A stretch of 64,000 nucleotides of DNA from Betaproteobacteria bacterium (GTDB lineage Bacteria > Pseudomonadota > Gammaproteobacteria > Burkholderiales > Rhodocyclaceae). Where the stretch lies: assembly GCA_019136545.1 (NCBI GenBank), contig JAGVUA010000083.1, forward strand, positions 1-64,000, in the 5' to 3' direction. The notes below the pieces were generated by a model. It was given only the letters and a program-made list of their open reading frames with translations. It was not told the DNA's origin and did not search any database. How positions within the stretch are numbered: the stretch's first letter is position 1; every line of letters begins with the position of its first letter. Shown piece by piece: positions 46,063 through 55,996 of the stretch. The position numbers were made by a program, and so were the translations under genes.

Positions 46063-46533
46063 ATGCGTCTCAACCCCGAGCAGGCCAGGCTGATCCGCGA
46101 CAAGGAGCGGGGGCTGCACCGCCCCCATCCGCTGCTGCCGCAGGCCGGCAGCCGCAAGCATCGCGAAATCCGGTTCGGCAAGCTGCCCCCGGGCCAGGTC
46201 GAGCGGGCACACGTGCTGCTGGTGCGCCTGCCCGATCTCGTCGTCGAGCCCGGCGTGCTGCCCAACGCCCTGTCGGTGTGGTACGACATCGAGGACCATA
46301 CGATGGAAGCGCTGGAAGCCGCCTTGCGTCGGCAGGGTTTCCATCTCGAGAACACCCTGTATGCCAAGCTGATCCGCGCCTTCGTTTACTACTGCGAAGA
46401 CACGCAACTGCGCAACATGCACGGTCCGCAGCGGTTGATCAAGCAATCCCACGACATCTACTCGAAGGCCTGGGATCACCATCCCCACGGCGACCACGAC
46501 GACGCCCCGCCCGAGTTGCGGATCGATCGCTGA
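46063..46533 (+). CDS. Hypothetical protein with an HMA-like region
   Basis: A 156-residue soluble protein. I do not recognise its family. Residues about 65–100 (ALSVWYDIEDHTMEALEAAL then RRQGF) resemble the beta-alpha-beta start of heavy-metal-associated domains but lack a CxxC motif. The C terminus is His/Asp-rich (DHHPHGDHDD), suggesting metal binding. It sits 10 bp after ctpA and 16 bp before the moeB/thiF gene, so it is probably in their operon. Confidence 0.7.
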   Translation: MRLNPEQARLIRDKERGLHRPHPLLPQAGSRKHREIRFGKLPPGQVERAHVLLVRLPDLVVEPGVLPNALSVWYDIEDHTMEALEAALRRQGFHLENTLYAKLIRAFVYYCEDTQLRNMHGPQRLIKQSHDIYSKAWDHHPHGDHDDAPPELRIDR

Positions 46534-46549
46534 CCGTTCCCCGCAGGCG

Positions 46550-47308
46550 ATGACCGACGAGCAACTGCTTCGCTACAGCCGCCACATCCTGCTGCCGCAG
46601 ATCGGCGTCGAGGGGCAGCAGAACATCGTTGCGGCCCGCGCGCTGATCGTCGGCGCCGGCGGCCTCGGTTCGCCGGCCGCCTACTATCTGGCCGCCGCCG
46701 GAGTCGGCACGCTGGTGCTCGCCGACGGCGACACGGTCGACCTCACCAACCTGCAGCGGCAGATCCTGCATATGTCGGATGCCGTCGGCCGGCTCAAGGT
46801 GGAATCCGGCCGCGACACCCTCGCCCGCATCAACCCCGAGTGCCGAGTGCTGCCGATCGCCGAACGCCTTACGGGCGAACGCCTCGAAGCCGAAGTCGCG
46901 GCGGCCGACATCGTACTCGACTGCTCGGACAACTTCGCCACGCGCCACGCCATCAACCGCGCCTGCGTGCGCCACGCCAAGCCGCTCGTTTCCGGCGCCG
47001 CCATCCGCTTCGACGGTCAGGTCGCGGTGTTCGACAGCCGGCGCGACCACGCGCCCTGCTACAACTGCTTGTTTCCCGAAGGCGGGGACGTCGAAGAAGT
47101 TCGCTGCGCCGTCATGGGCGTATTCGCGCCGCTCACCGGCATCATCGGCGCCACGCAGGCCGCCGAGGCGCTCAAGCTGCTGATCGGTTGCGGCGAACCG
47201 CTCGCCGGCCGGTTGCTGCTGCTCGACGGCCTGGCCATGGAGTGGCGCGCGATCGCCGTCCCGCGCGACCCCGCCTGCGCCGTGTGTTCGGCGCATCGCC
47301 CCGACTGA
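46550..47308 (+). CDS. MoeB/ThiF/HesA-family adenylyltransferase
   Basis: A 252-residue E1-like enzyme that adenylates the C-terminal glycine of a sulfur-carrier protein (MoaD or ThiS). The ATP-binding loop is IVGAGGLGSPAAYYLAAAG, followed by DLTNLQRQILH and the zinc pairs CYNC and CAVC. Whether it serves molybdopterin or thiamine synthesis cannot be decided from sequence alone; mogA at 56.5 kb shows the molybdenum cofactor is made. It is convergent with ribD. Confidence 0.92.
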   Translation: MTDEQLLRYSRHILLPQIGVEGQQNIVAARALIVGAGGLGSPAAYYLAAAGVGTLVLADGDTVDLTNLQRQILHMSDAVGRLKVESGRDTLARINPECRVLPIAERLTGERLEAEVAAADIVLDCSDNFATRHAINRACVRHAKPLVSGAAIRFDGQVAVFDSRRDHAPCYNCLFPEGGDVEEVRCAVMGVFAPLTGIIGATQAAEALKLLIGCGEPLAGRLLLLDGLAMEWRAIAVPRDPACAVCSAHRPD

Positions 47309-47323
47309 CTTGCGCCGGCGCGA

Positions 47324-48397
47324 TCACGTCGCCAGTTTTGCCCTGATCCGAAAGTCAGCGCCGACGACACGCCGGTCGACCACGTCCAGGCGCGTCGCCC
47401 CCGCCAGCTCCGTCAACTCGGGCAGACCGAACATGCCGCGCGCCGCGTCGCCGATCAGCAGCGGCGCCTGGTAGATCAACAACTCGTCGACCAAGCCTTC
47501 CCGCAGCAGGGACCCGTTCAGCCGGGTGCCGGCCTCGACCAGTACTTCGTTGATGCCGCGCCGGCCGAGTTCGGCCAGCATCGCGGCGAGATCGACCTTG
47601 CCGGCGGGATTGGGCAGGACGACGACTTCGGCGCCGGGCCGCGTCCCCGGCACGGCCGAAAACACCAACACCTTGCCGTCGCCGGCCAGCACTTTCGCCG
47701 TCGGGCCAATCTCCAGACGGCTGTCGACGACGATGCGCAGCGGCTGGCGTTCACAGGCCACGTCGCGCACGGTCAGACTGGGATCGTCGTCCTTCACGGT
47801 GCCGATGCCGGTCAGGATGGCGCAAGCGCGCGCCCGCCAGGCGTGGGCATCGCGGCGCGCCTCGGCCCCGGTGATCCATTGCGACTTGCCGTTGGCAAGC
47901 GCGGTCTTACCGTCCAGGCTGGCCGCCACCTTCAGGCGCAGCCAGGGCCGCCCGCGCGTCATGCGCGACACGAAGCCGATATTGAGCTCGCGCGCCTCGG
48001 CTTCCATGAGGCCGACGTCGACCGCAATGCCCGCCCGCTGCAGGCTGGCGAAACCTTCGCCGGCGACCAGCGGATTGGGATCGCGCATCGCCGCCACCAC
48101 CCGCGCCACGCCCGCGCCGACCAGCGCATCGGCGCACGGCGGCGTGCGGCCGTGGTGAACGCAGGGCTCGAGGGTCACGTAGGCGGTGCACCCGCGGGCC
48201 GCCTTGCCGGCTGCGGACAGCGCGAGCGCCTCGGCATGCGGCTCGCCGGCACGCCGATGCCAGCCCTCACCGACGACGATGCCGTCCTTCACCAGCAGGC
48301 AGCCGACGCGCGGATTCGGAGTCGTGGTGTCGAGCCCACGCGACGCGAGTTGCAAGGCGCGCGCCATGAACGCGTGATCAGCGACCGCAAAGCTCAT
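47324..48397 (-). CDS. ribD: Bifunctional riboflavin biosynthesis protein RibD
   Basis: Deaminase and reductase of the riboflavin pathway. The N-terminal zinc deaminase has the HAEALALS and [11 protein letters not shown] motifs. The C-terminal NADPH-dependent reductase (from about residue 155) includes [21 protein letters not shown] and [14 protein letters not shown]. The 357-residue length is normal. Its start overlaps the nrdR stop by four bases. The end of the gene holds a weak minus-strand match to the dispersed 24-bp element. Confidence 0.96.
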   Translation of the reverse strand: MSFAVADHAFMARALQLASRGLDTTTPNPRVGCLLVKDGIVVGEGWHRRAGEPHAEALALSAAGKAARGCTAYVTLEPCVHHGRTPPCADALVGAGVARVVAAMRDPNPLVAGEGFASLQRAGIAVDVGLMEAEARELNIGFVSRMTRGRPWLRLKVAASLDGKTALANGKSQWITGAEARRDAHAWRARACAILTGIGTVKDDDPSLTVRDVACERQPLRIVVDSRLEIGPTAKVLAGDGKVLVFSAVPGTRPGAEVVVLPNPAGKVDLAAMLAELGRRGINEVLVEAGTRLNGSLLREGLVDELLIYQAPLLIGDAARGMFGLPELTELAGATRLDVVDRRVVGADFRIRAKLAT

Positions 48398-48866
48398 GTC
48401 GAGCGCGGCCGACGCACGCGCGGCTTCTTCACTTCGCGGATCGCATCGGAAAACTCGTCGAGATCCTCGAAATTGCGATAGACCGAGGCGAAGCGGATAT
48501 AGGCGATCTTGTCGAGCTTCTTGAGCTCGCGCATGACCAGTTCGCCCACCCGATCGGACGCCACCTCGCGCTCGCCCAGCGTCACCAGGCGTTCTTCGAT
48601 GCGGTCGATGGCGACGTCCAGGCTCTCGGTGGTCACGGGCCGCTTGCGCAGCGCCAGCGCCATGCTGGCCTTCAGCTTTTCGCGATCGTAGTCGACGCGG
48701 CTGCCGTTCTTCTTGACCACCGACGGCAATTGCAGCTCGACGCGCTCGTAGGTGGTAAACCGCTTGTCGCAGGCCAGGCAGCGGCGACGCCGGCGCACCG
48801 TGTCGCCTTCCTCGTTCTCCCGGGTATCGACGACCTGGGTGTTGGGATCAGAGCAGTAAGGGCACT

Positions 48867-48870
<4 letters not shown>
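48394..48870 (-). CDS. nrdR: Transcriptional repressor NrdR
   Basis: ATP/dATP-sensing repressor of ribonucleotide reductase genes. A zinc ribbon at the N terminus (CPYC ... CLAC) is followed by an ATP-cone (residues about 49–139, [16 protein letters not shown]). The Arg/Lys-rich tail at the C terminus is long but not unusual. It overlaps glyA and ribD by four bases on either side, the conserved glyA–nrdR–ribD order. Confidence 0.96.
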
Positions 48871-50114
<1,244 letters not shown>

Positions 50115-50169
50115 GCTCGGACTCCGTTCTGGCTTGGCGCCGCCGACCGGCGGCAAGGGGCGGATTTTA

Positions 50170-50814
50170 TCACTCGGGGGAATCTTCCAGCGCCCGCACC
50201 AAATGGCGCCGATCGGCCCATTCAATCAGTCGCCAGCCGCCGACGCCGACCTCGAACCAGTTGAGCGCGGCGTTGGGAATGGGAAAGTCGCGCGGCGGCC
50301 TCAGCCCCCGGCCGGTGGCCTGCCGGTAGCAGATGTCCAGCACGCCGCCATGCGACACCAGCAATAATTGCTGGCCGCGGTGCGCCAATGCCAGCGCTTC
50401 GATCGCCGACACCACCCGCGCCGCGAACGCGGCCAGGCTTTCGCCCGTCTCGAAGCCGCAATCCGGGTCGCGGGCGAGATAGCGTTCGAAATCGCCCGGG
50501 TGACCGGCCCGGATGTCATCCGCAGTCAGCCCTTGCAGCACGCCGTAATGGCGCTCGCGCAGCCCGCTGGCGGGCCGCACGGCGAGACCGCGCTCCGCGG
50601 TCGCGATCTCGGCGGTACGCCACGCCCGGATCAGGTCGCTACTGTAGGCGGCAGCGAACTGCCACTCGGTCAATCCGGCCGCCGTGGCCCGCGCCTGCGC
50701 TTCGCCCGTGGCGTTGAGCGGCACGTCGATATGCCCCTGAATGCGTTTTTCGACGTTCCAGTCGGTTTCACCGTGGCGAACGATGCAGATGCGGGTCGAA
50801 TTGCGGGTTTCCAC
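50170..50814 (-). CDS. Histidine phosphatase family protein
   Basis: A 214-residue phosphoglycerate-mutase-like phosphatase. The catalytic RHGETDWN motif at residue about 14 and [12 protein letters not shown] provide the two active histidines, and [11 protein letters not shown] provides the acid. Substrates of this class range from phosphosugars to nucleotides; none can be assigned. It is 55 bp upstream of glyA on the same strand and diverges from the TRAP genes. Confidence 0.88.
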   Translation of the reverse strand: METRNSTRICIVRHGETDWNVEKRIQGHIDVPLNATGEAQARATAAGLTEWQFAAAYSSDLIRAWRTAEIATAERGLAVRPASGLRERHYGVLQGLTADDIRAGHPGDFERYLARDPDCGFETGESLAAFAARVVSAIEALALAHRGQQLLLVSHGGVLDICYRQATGRGLRPPRDFPIPNAALNWFEVGVGGWRLIEWADRRHLVRALEDSPE

Positions 50815-50838
50815 AAGCGCGGTTGAACAATGGAACGG

Positions 50839-50844
50839 TAGAAT
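50839..50844 (+). promoter_or_regulatory. Possible -10 of the TRAP transporter operon
   Basis: TAGAAT lies 75 bp before the dctQ-like start in the gap after the divergent phosphatase gene. It matches the frequent TAGAAT -10 boxes of this genome (also at 12151, 13872, 17772, 55984 and 58527). No matching -35 at normal spacing was seen. Confidence 0.3.
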
Positions 50845-50918
50845 GGCGCACCAGCCGCGTGCCGGTGCAAAGCAGATTCTAACGCCAGCGGGCAGTGCAT
50901 CCGCCTTGGGGAGACTCG

Positions 50919-51578
50919 ATGAAAACCATGCTTACGCTCGCCAACGGTATCGACGCCATCAACGAACGGGTAGGGAAGGCAGCCATCTGGCTGGTTCTGA
51001 TCGTCGTCATCATCAGCGCCGGCAACGCCGTGATGCGGTACACCATCGACTGGAGCTCGAACGGCTTCCTCGAAATTCAGTGGTACCTGTTCTCGGCGAT
51101 CTTCCTGCTGTGTTCCGGCTACGTGCTGCTCAAGAACGAACACATCCGGATCGACGTCATCGCCGGCCGCCTGTCGGAGCGCACGCAGAACTGGATCGAC
51201 GTCTTCGGCATCGTGTTCTTCCTGCTGCCGATGGTGCTCCTGGTGCTCTATCTCTCCTGGCCGGTATTCATGAACGCATGGACCACGAACGAGGGCTCGC
51301 CGAATCCCGGCGGCCTGGTCCGCTGGCCGGTCCGGCTATTGATGCCGATCGGCTTCCTGCTGCTGACCCTGCAAGCGATCTCCGAACTGATCAAGCGCAT
51401 CGCCTTCCTGACCGGCAACGGACCCAACCCGCTGGCCAAGACCACCGGGCCGACGGCCGAGCAGGAGCTTGCCGAAGCCATCAAACAACATCAGGTCGCC
51501 CCCGAGGTGGCCGACTTCGTCGAGATGAATCGCAGCATGGTCGAAGACAGGAAGCCGCATGAAGGGAGCGGGAAATGA
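50919..51578 (+). CDS. TRAP transporter small permease (DctQ type)
   Basis: A 219-residue four-helix membrane protein with the DctQ pattern GNAVMRYTIDWSSNGFLEIQW near residue 40 and YLSWPVF later. Its C-terminal tail is acidic and longer than usual. GGGGAGA precedes ATG 50919. It overlaps the large permease by four bases (ATGA). The sequence resembles the mannitol/chloroaromatic TRAP subclass; the substrate, probably an organic or keto acid, is unknown. Confidence 0.9.
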   Translation: MKTMLTLANGIDAINERVGKAAIWLVLIVVIISAGNAVMRYTIDWSSNGFLEIQWYLFSAIFLLCSGYVLLKNEHIRIDVIAGRLSERTQNWIDVFGIVFFLLPMVLLVLYLSWPVFMNAWTTNEGSPNPGGLVRWPVRLLMPIGFLLLTLQAISELIKRIAFLTGNGPNPLAKTTGPTAEQELAEAIKQHQVAPEVADFVEMNRSMVEDRKPHEGSGK

Positions 51579-53305
51579 CCGAGTTCATCATCGCCAACAT
51601 GGCGCCGATCATCTTCGGCTCGCTGGTCGTCTTCCTGCTGCTCGGCTTCCCGGTCGCCTTCTCGCTGGGCGCCAACGGCATCATCTTCGGCGCCCTGGGC
51701 ATCTGGCTCGGCCTGTTCCATCCGAGCTTCTTCCAGGCCCTGCCGGAGCGCATCTTCGGCGGCATCATGAACAACGACACGCTGATGGCGATCCCGTTCT
51801 TCACCTTCATGGGACTGATCCTCGAGCGATCCGGCATGGCCGAGGACCTGCTCGACACCATCGGCCAATTGTTCGGTCCGGTGCGCGGCGGCATCGCCTA
51901 CGCGGTGATCTTCGTCGGCGCCATGCTGGCCGCCACGACGGGGGTGGTGGCCGCCTCGGTGATTTCGATGGGCCTGATCTCCCTGCCGATCATGCTGCGC
52001 TACGGCTACGACCGGCGCATCGCCTCCGGCGTCATCGCCGCCTCGGGCACGCTGGCGCAGATCATCCCGCCCTCGCTGGTGCTGATCATCATGGCCGACC
52101 AGCTCGGCAAATCGGTCGGCGACATGTACAAGGGCGCCTTCATCCCCGGCTTCATCCTGACCGGCCTTTACCTTCTGTTCGTCGTGCTGATCACCCTCTT
52201 CAAGCCGCAATGGGCGCCCGCCCTGCCGCCCGAGGCGCGCACCTTCCGCGAACCCAACGGCAAGAGCGGCGCCGTTTCGTTGATTTTGCTGACCCTCGTA
52301 TCGGTTGCCGCCGGTCTCGCCTTCGTCAAGTTCCGGTTGCCGGCCGGCAATCCGGTCGACGAATCGATCGTCATCGGCATGCTGGTGGGCATCGGCGTCG
52401 CCTTTGCGCTGGCGGTCCTCAACCGGGTCACCAAGCTCGGGCTGCTGTCGACCATGGCGGAACGCGTCACTTTCGTGCTGATCCCGCCGCTCGGGCTGAT
52501 CTTTCTGGTGCTGGGCACGATCTTCCTCGGCATCGCCACGCCGACCGAGGGCGGCGCCATGGGCGCCGCCGGGGCCGTCCTGATGGCGCTGGCGCGGCAA
52601 CGCCTCACCTGGACGCTGACCAAGCAGGCCATGGACAGCACGGCCAAGCTGACGACCTTCGTCGTCTTCATCCTGGTCGGGGCACGCGTCTTCAGCCTGA
52701 CCTTCTACGGCGTCGACGGCCACAAGTGGGTCGAACACCTGCTGACCGACCTGCCGGGCGGGCAGATCGGCTTCCTGATCGTGGTCAACCTGCTGGTCTT
52801 CGTGCTGGCCTTCTTCCTCGACTTCTTCGAGCTCTCCTTCATCGTCGTGCCCTTGCTCGGCCCGGTCGCCGAGAAACTCGGCATCGACCTGATCTGGTTT
52901 GGCGTACTGCTGGCGGTCAACATGCAGACCTCGTTCATGCACCCGCCGTTCGGCTTCGCGCTGTTCTACCTGCGTTCGGTCGCACCGAGCAGGCGCTACA
53001 AGGACACGCATACCGGCAAGCTGACCGAGCCGGTCACCACCGGCCAGATCTACTGGGGCGCCATTCCCTTCGTGGTCATCCAGCTGATCATGGTCGCCCT
53101 GGTCATCGCCTTCCCGCAACTGGTCGGCCACGACAACGCCGACGCCAACACGGGGCCGGAAGTCGACATCATGCAGATGATCCAGGACGATGCCAGCAAG
53201 ACGGAAGGGTTGGCGCCGACTTCGCCGTCAAACGCTCCGCCTTCCCCCGCCGTCCAGGACGACGACGCGATCACCCGGGCCATACGCGACGCAGCCAAGA
53301 ACTAA
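51575..53305 (+). CDS. TRAP transporter large permease (DctM type)
   Basis: A 576-residue polytopic permease; about twelve helices are visible. Conserved DctM motifs include GLILERSGMAEDLLD, ASVISMGLISLPIMLRYGYD and SGTLAQIIPPSLVLIIM. It is longer than the usual 430 residues because of an internal extension and an acidic cytoplasmic tail (about residues 530–576). Its stop codon lies in an 18-bp tandem duplication. The periplasmic binding protein is encoded convergently just downstream. Confidence 0.92.
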   Translation: MTEFIIANMAPIIFGSLVVFLLLGFPVAFSLGANGIIFGALGIWLGLFHPSFFQALPERIFGGIMNNDTLMAIPFFTFMGLILERSGMAEDLLDTIGQLFGPVRGGIAYAVIFVGAMLAATTGVVAASVISMGLISLPIMLRYGYDRRIASGVIAASGTLAQIIPPSLVLIIMADQLGKSVGDMYKGAFIPGFILTGLYLLFVVLITLFKPQWAPALPPEARTFREPNGKSGAVSLILLTLVSVAAGLAFVKFRLPAGNPVDESIVIGMLVGIGVAFALAVLNRVTKLGLLSTMAERVTFVLIPPLGLIFLVLGTIFLGIATPTEGGAMGAAGAVLMALARQRLTWTLTKQAMDSTAKLTTFVVFILVGARVFSLTFYGVDGHKWVEHLLTDLPGGQIGFLIVVNLLVFVLAFFLDFFELSFIVVPLLGPVAEKLGIDLIWFGVLLAVNMQTSFMHPPFGFALFYLRSVAPSRRYKDTHTGKLTEPVTTGQIYWGAIPFVVIQLIMVALVIAFPQLVGHDNADANTGPEVDIMQMIQDDASKTEGLAPTSPSNAPPSPAVQDDDAITRAIRDAAKN

Positions 53306-53336
53306 GGCGCGCCGGGCAACTAAGGCGCGCCGGGCA
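53301..53336. repeat. Exact 18-bp tandem duplication at the dctM stop codon
   Basis: ACTAAGGCGCGCCGGGCA occurs twice without a gap. The first copy contains the TAA of the permease gene, and each copy contains the palindrome GGCGCGCC. It probably arose by slippage. Confidence 0.9.
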
Positions 53337-53344
53337 AAAAGAAA

Positions 53345-53370
53345 GCACGCGGCTTGCCGCGGGCTTTTTT
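53345..53370 (+). terminator. Terminator after the TRAP permease genes
   Basis: GCACGCG and CGCGGGC form a 7-bp stem with one mismatch around a GCTTGC loop, followed by six T. Confidence 0.7.
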
Positions 53371-53385
53371 CTGCGGCGCTGCCGC

Positions 53386-54468
53386 TTACGTGATGTGTTG
53401 CTGCAGGAAGCCGTCCATGCGCGACTCGGCGACGCTGAACCACTGGTCCTGCGTCTTCTGGTACTTCAGGTAGTCGTCGTAGATCTTCTTGAACGCCGGA
53501 TTCTTCGCCGACTCGTCGGCATAGAGCTGCACGGCCGCCTTGTAGGCGGCCTCGAGGATTTCGTTCGAGTAGCTCTTCAACTTGACGCCCTGCTGCACCA
53601 GGCTGCGCAGGGCAGCCGGGTTCTTGTGGTCGTATTCGGCCATCATGGTGACGTTGGCCTCGTAGGCGGCCGCCTCGAACATGGCCTTGTAATCTGCCGG
53701 CAGCTTGGCCCACGCTTCCTTGTTGACGAAGAAGTGGATGACGGGGCCCGGTTCCCACCAGCCCGGGAAGTAATAGTTCTTGGCCACTTTGTGGAAGCCC
53801 AGCTTCTCGTCGTCGTAGGGACCGACCCACTCGGCCGCGTCGATGGTGCCCTTTTCCAGCGCCGGGTAGATGTCCGGGCCGGGAATCTGCTGGGTGACCA
53901 TGCCCAGCGCCGACCAAACCGCGCCGCCGAGCCCGGCGATGCGCATCTTGACGCCCTTGGCGTCCGCCAGCGAGTTGATCTCCTTGCGGAACCAGCCGCC
54001 CATCTGCACGCCGGTATTGCCGCCGGCGAACGAGACGACGTTGTAGTTGCTGTAGAACTCGTCGAGCAGCTTCTGGCCATTGCCGTAGTAGATCCAGGCG
54101 TTCATCTGCCGGCAGTTCATGCCGAAAGGCACCGAGGTGCCGAAACCGAAAGTGCGGTCCTTGCCGACGAAGTAATAGGAACAAGTATGGCAGCACTCGA
54201 CCGTGCCGTTCTGGACGACGTCCAGCGCCTGGCCGCCAGGCGCCACTTCGCCCGGGGCAAACACCTGCACTTGGAACTTGCCGCCCGTCATCGCGGCCAG
54301 GCGCCTCGACAGCACCTCGGCGCCGCCGTAGATGGTATCCAGGCTCTTCGGGAAACTGGATGTCAGCCGCCACTTGACCGCCGGGGTCTGGGCATGCACG
54401 GCCGGCGCCACGCCGGCGGCCAGAATGCCGGTCATGCCGGCCTGTTGCAGGAACTTGCGTCTTTCCAT
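53386..54468 (-). CDS. TRAP transporter substrate-binding protein (DctP type)
   Basis: A 360-residue periplasmic binding protein with a Tat-like signal (ERRKFLQQAG, cleavage near residue 25 after AVHA). The pattern FPKSLDTIYGGAEVLSRRL and the DAAEWVGPYDDEKLGFHKVAK segment match the mannitol/chloroaromatic (COG4663) group. AAGGAG precedes ATG 54468. It faces the permease genes, so the three are not one operon, though they almost surely form one transporter. Confidence 0.92.
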   Translation of the reverse strand: MERRKFLQQAGMTGILAAGVAPAVHAQTPAVKWRLTSSFPKSLDTIYGGAEVLSRRLAAMTGGKFQVQVFAPGEVAPGGQALDVVQNGTVECCHTCSYYFVGKDRTFGFGTSVPFGMNCRQMNAWIYYGNGQKLLDEFYSNYNVVSFAGGNTGVQMGGWFRKEINSLADAKGVKMRIAGLGGAVWSALGMVTQQIPGPDIYPALEKGTIDAAEWVGPYDDEKLGFHKVAKNYYFPGWWEPGPVIHFFVNKEAWAKLPADYKAMFEAAAYEANVTMMAEYDHKNPAALRSLVQQGVKLKSYSNEILEAAYKAAVQLYADESAKNPAFKKIYDDYLKYQKTQDQWFSVAESRMDGFLQQHIT

Positions 54469-54614
54469 TCTCGTCTCCTTGGTCGCGTTGTACTGGGTCC
54501 TGGGCGGATGGCAACCCCTACCGCCGCATGACGGTGATACTACACCCGCCCCGTGGCACAGGCGTTGCGGTAAACCGCAATCGGACACGGCGCCACGTCG
54601 TCCGGCGCCGCCGG

Positions 54615-55898
54615 CTAGCTGCCGGCCACGGTCATGCGATCGATCAGGATCGACCCCACCTGCTTGGAGCCGCGCACGACGACGTCGTTGCCGATGGCGA
54701 CGATGCCGCGGAACATGTCCTTGAGATTGCCGGCGACGGTGATTTCATGCACCGGATAGGCGATTTCGCCGCGTTCGACCCAGTAGCCGGCGGCGCCGCG
54801 CGAGTAATCGCCGTTCACGTAGTTGATGCCGTGGCCGAGCAGTTCGGTGACCAGCAGCCCCGTGCCCATCGCCTTGAGCAGGCCGGCGAAATCGAGCGGG
54901 CCGGGCTCGACCAGCAGGTTGTGGCTGCCGCCGGCGTTGCCCGTGGTCCGCATGCCCAGCTTGCGCGCCGAATAGGTCGACAGGAAATAGCCTTGCAGCA
55001 CGCCGTCCACCACCACCTCCCGGTCCCGGGTTTGCACGCCGTCGTCGTCGAAGGGGCTCGAGGCCAGCCCCTTGGCCAGAAACGGCCGCTCGCTGATGCG
55101 CACGAAATCGGGAAACACCGGCTTGCCGAGCGCGTCGAGCAGAAAGGAAGACTTGCGGTAGAGCGCGCCGCCGCTGGCCGCATGGGTGAAACTGCCGATC
55201 AGGCCGGCCGCCAGCGGCGCCTCCAGCAGTACCGGCACCTGTCGGGTGCGCAGCTTGCGGGCGCCCAGGCGCGCCAGCGCCCGCCGCGCCGCGTAGTCGC
55301 CGATCGCCTCGGGGCGGGCCAGGTCGGCCGGATCGCGCTGGCCGGAATACCAGTCGTCGCGCTGCATGTCGTCGCCTTCCCCGGCGATGGCGCAGCAGGA
55401 AATGTAGTGGCGCGACGTGGCGTAGCCGCCCATGAAGCCAAGGCTGTTGGCCGAGATGAAATGCGCCTGGTGCGCCGAAACGCTGGCGCCCTCGCTGTTG
55501 GTGACCCGCGGGCTGACGTCGAACGCCGCCTGCTCGCTGCGCCGGGCGATGTCGATCGCCGCCGCCACCGGTATCGTCCATGGAAAACAAAGATCGGGGT
55601 CGCGCGCATCGCGCGCCAGCAACTCCGGTTCCGGCAGGCCGGCGCAGGGATCTTCGGCGGTGAACCGGGCGATCGACAAAGCGGCTTCGACGGTGGCGCG
55701 CACCGCGTCGGCGGAAAAATCCGAGGTCGAGGCGTGGCCGCGCCGCTGGCCGAGGTAAACCGTGACGCCGATGCCCTTGTCGCGCGTGTATTCGATGGTT
55801 TCCACTTCCTGCCGGCGCACCGTCACCGACTGGCCGAAGCCTTCCGAGACGTCCGCCTCGCAAGCGCTGGCGCCGCGCCGCGCCGCCTCGTCGAGCAC
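54615..55898 (-). CDS. pmbA: Metalloprotease PmbA/TldE, N terminus disrupted
   Basis: TldD/TldE-type protein; with TldD it forms a protease that matures peptides and degrades unfolded proteins. The domain is recognisable from SEGFGQSVTVRRQEVETIEY to LLGHGINYVNGDYSRGAAGY. TldE lacks the zinc motif of TldD, as here. The natural start appears to be ATG 55955 (MSGQ), but its fifth codon is TAA (55943–55941) and the family-like FSHSRARLRELAQEVL follows in frame. The first usable later start is GTG 55898, giving 427 residues and losing about 20 N-terminal ones. A single CAA-to-TAA change would explain it. Confidence 0.85.
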   Translation of the reverse strand: MLDEAARRGASACEADVSEGFGQSVTVRRQEVETIEYTRDKGIGVTVYLGQRRGHASTSDFSADAVRATVEAALSIARFTAEDPCAGLPEPELLARDARDPDLCFPWTIPVAAAIDIARRSEQAAFDVSPRVTNSEGASVSAHQAHFISANSLGFMGGYATSRHYISCCAIAGEGDDMQRDDWYSGQRDPADLARPEAIGDYAARRALARLGARKLRTRQVPVLLEAPLAAGLIGSFTHAASGGALYRKSSFLLDALGKPVFPDFVRISERPFLAKGLASSPFDDDGVQTRDREVVVDGVLQGYFLSTYSARKLGMRTTGNAGGSHNLLVEPGPLDFAGLLKAMGTGLLVTELLGHGINYVNGDYSRGAAGYWVERGEIAYPVHEITVAGNLKDMFRGIVAIGNDVVVRGSKQVGSILIDRMTVAGS

Positions 55899-55996
55899 TT
55901 CCTGGGCGAGTTCGCGCAGGCGCGCGCGGCTGTGACTGAATTACTGTCCGGACATGGGAAGAAAGCGATGGGAACGTTGAAGATAGAATCATACCC

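Noticed and set aside
51491..53131. 546-codon minus-strand frame opposite dctM
   Set aside because: Asp/Gly/Gln-rich low-complexity translation mirrors membrane codons on the other strand.
54469..54614. Small hairpin TTGCGG-TAAA-CCGCAA (54565–54580) as a riboswitch for dctP
   Set aside because: Only one short stem and no known aptamer pattern; it may be a minor stabilising structure or chance.
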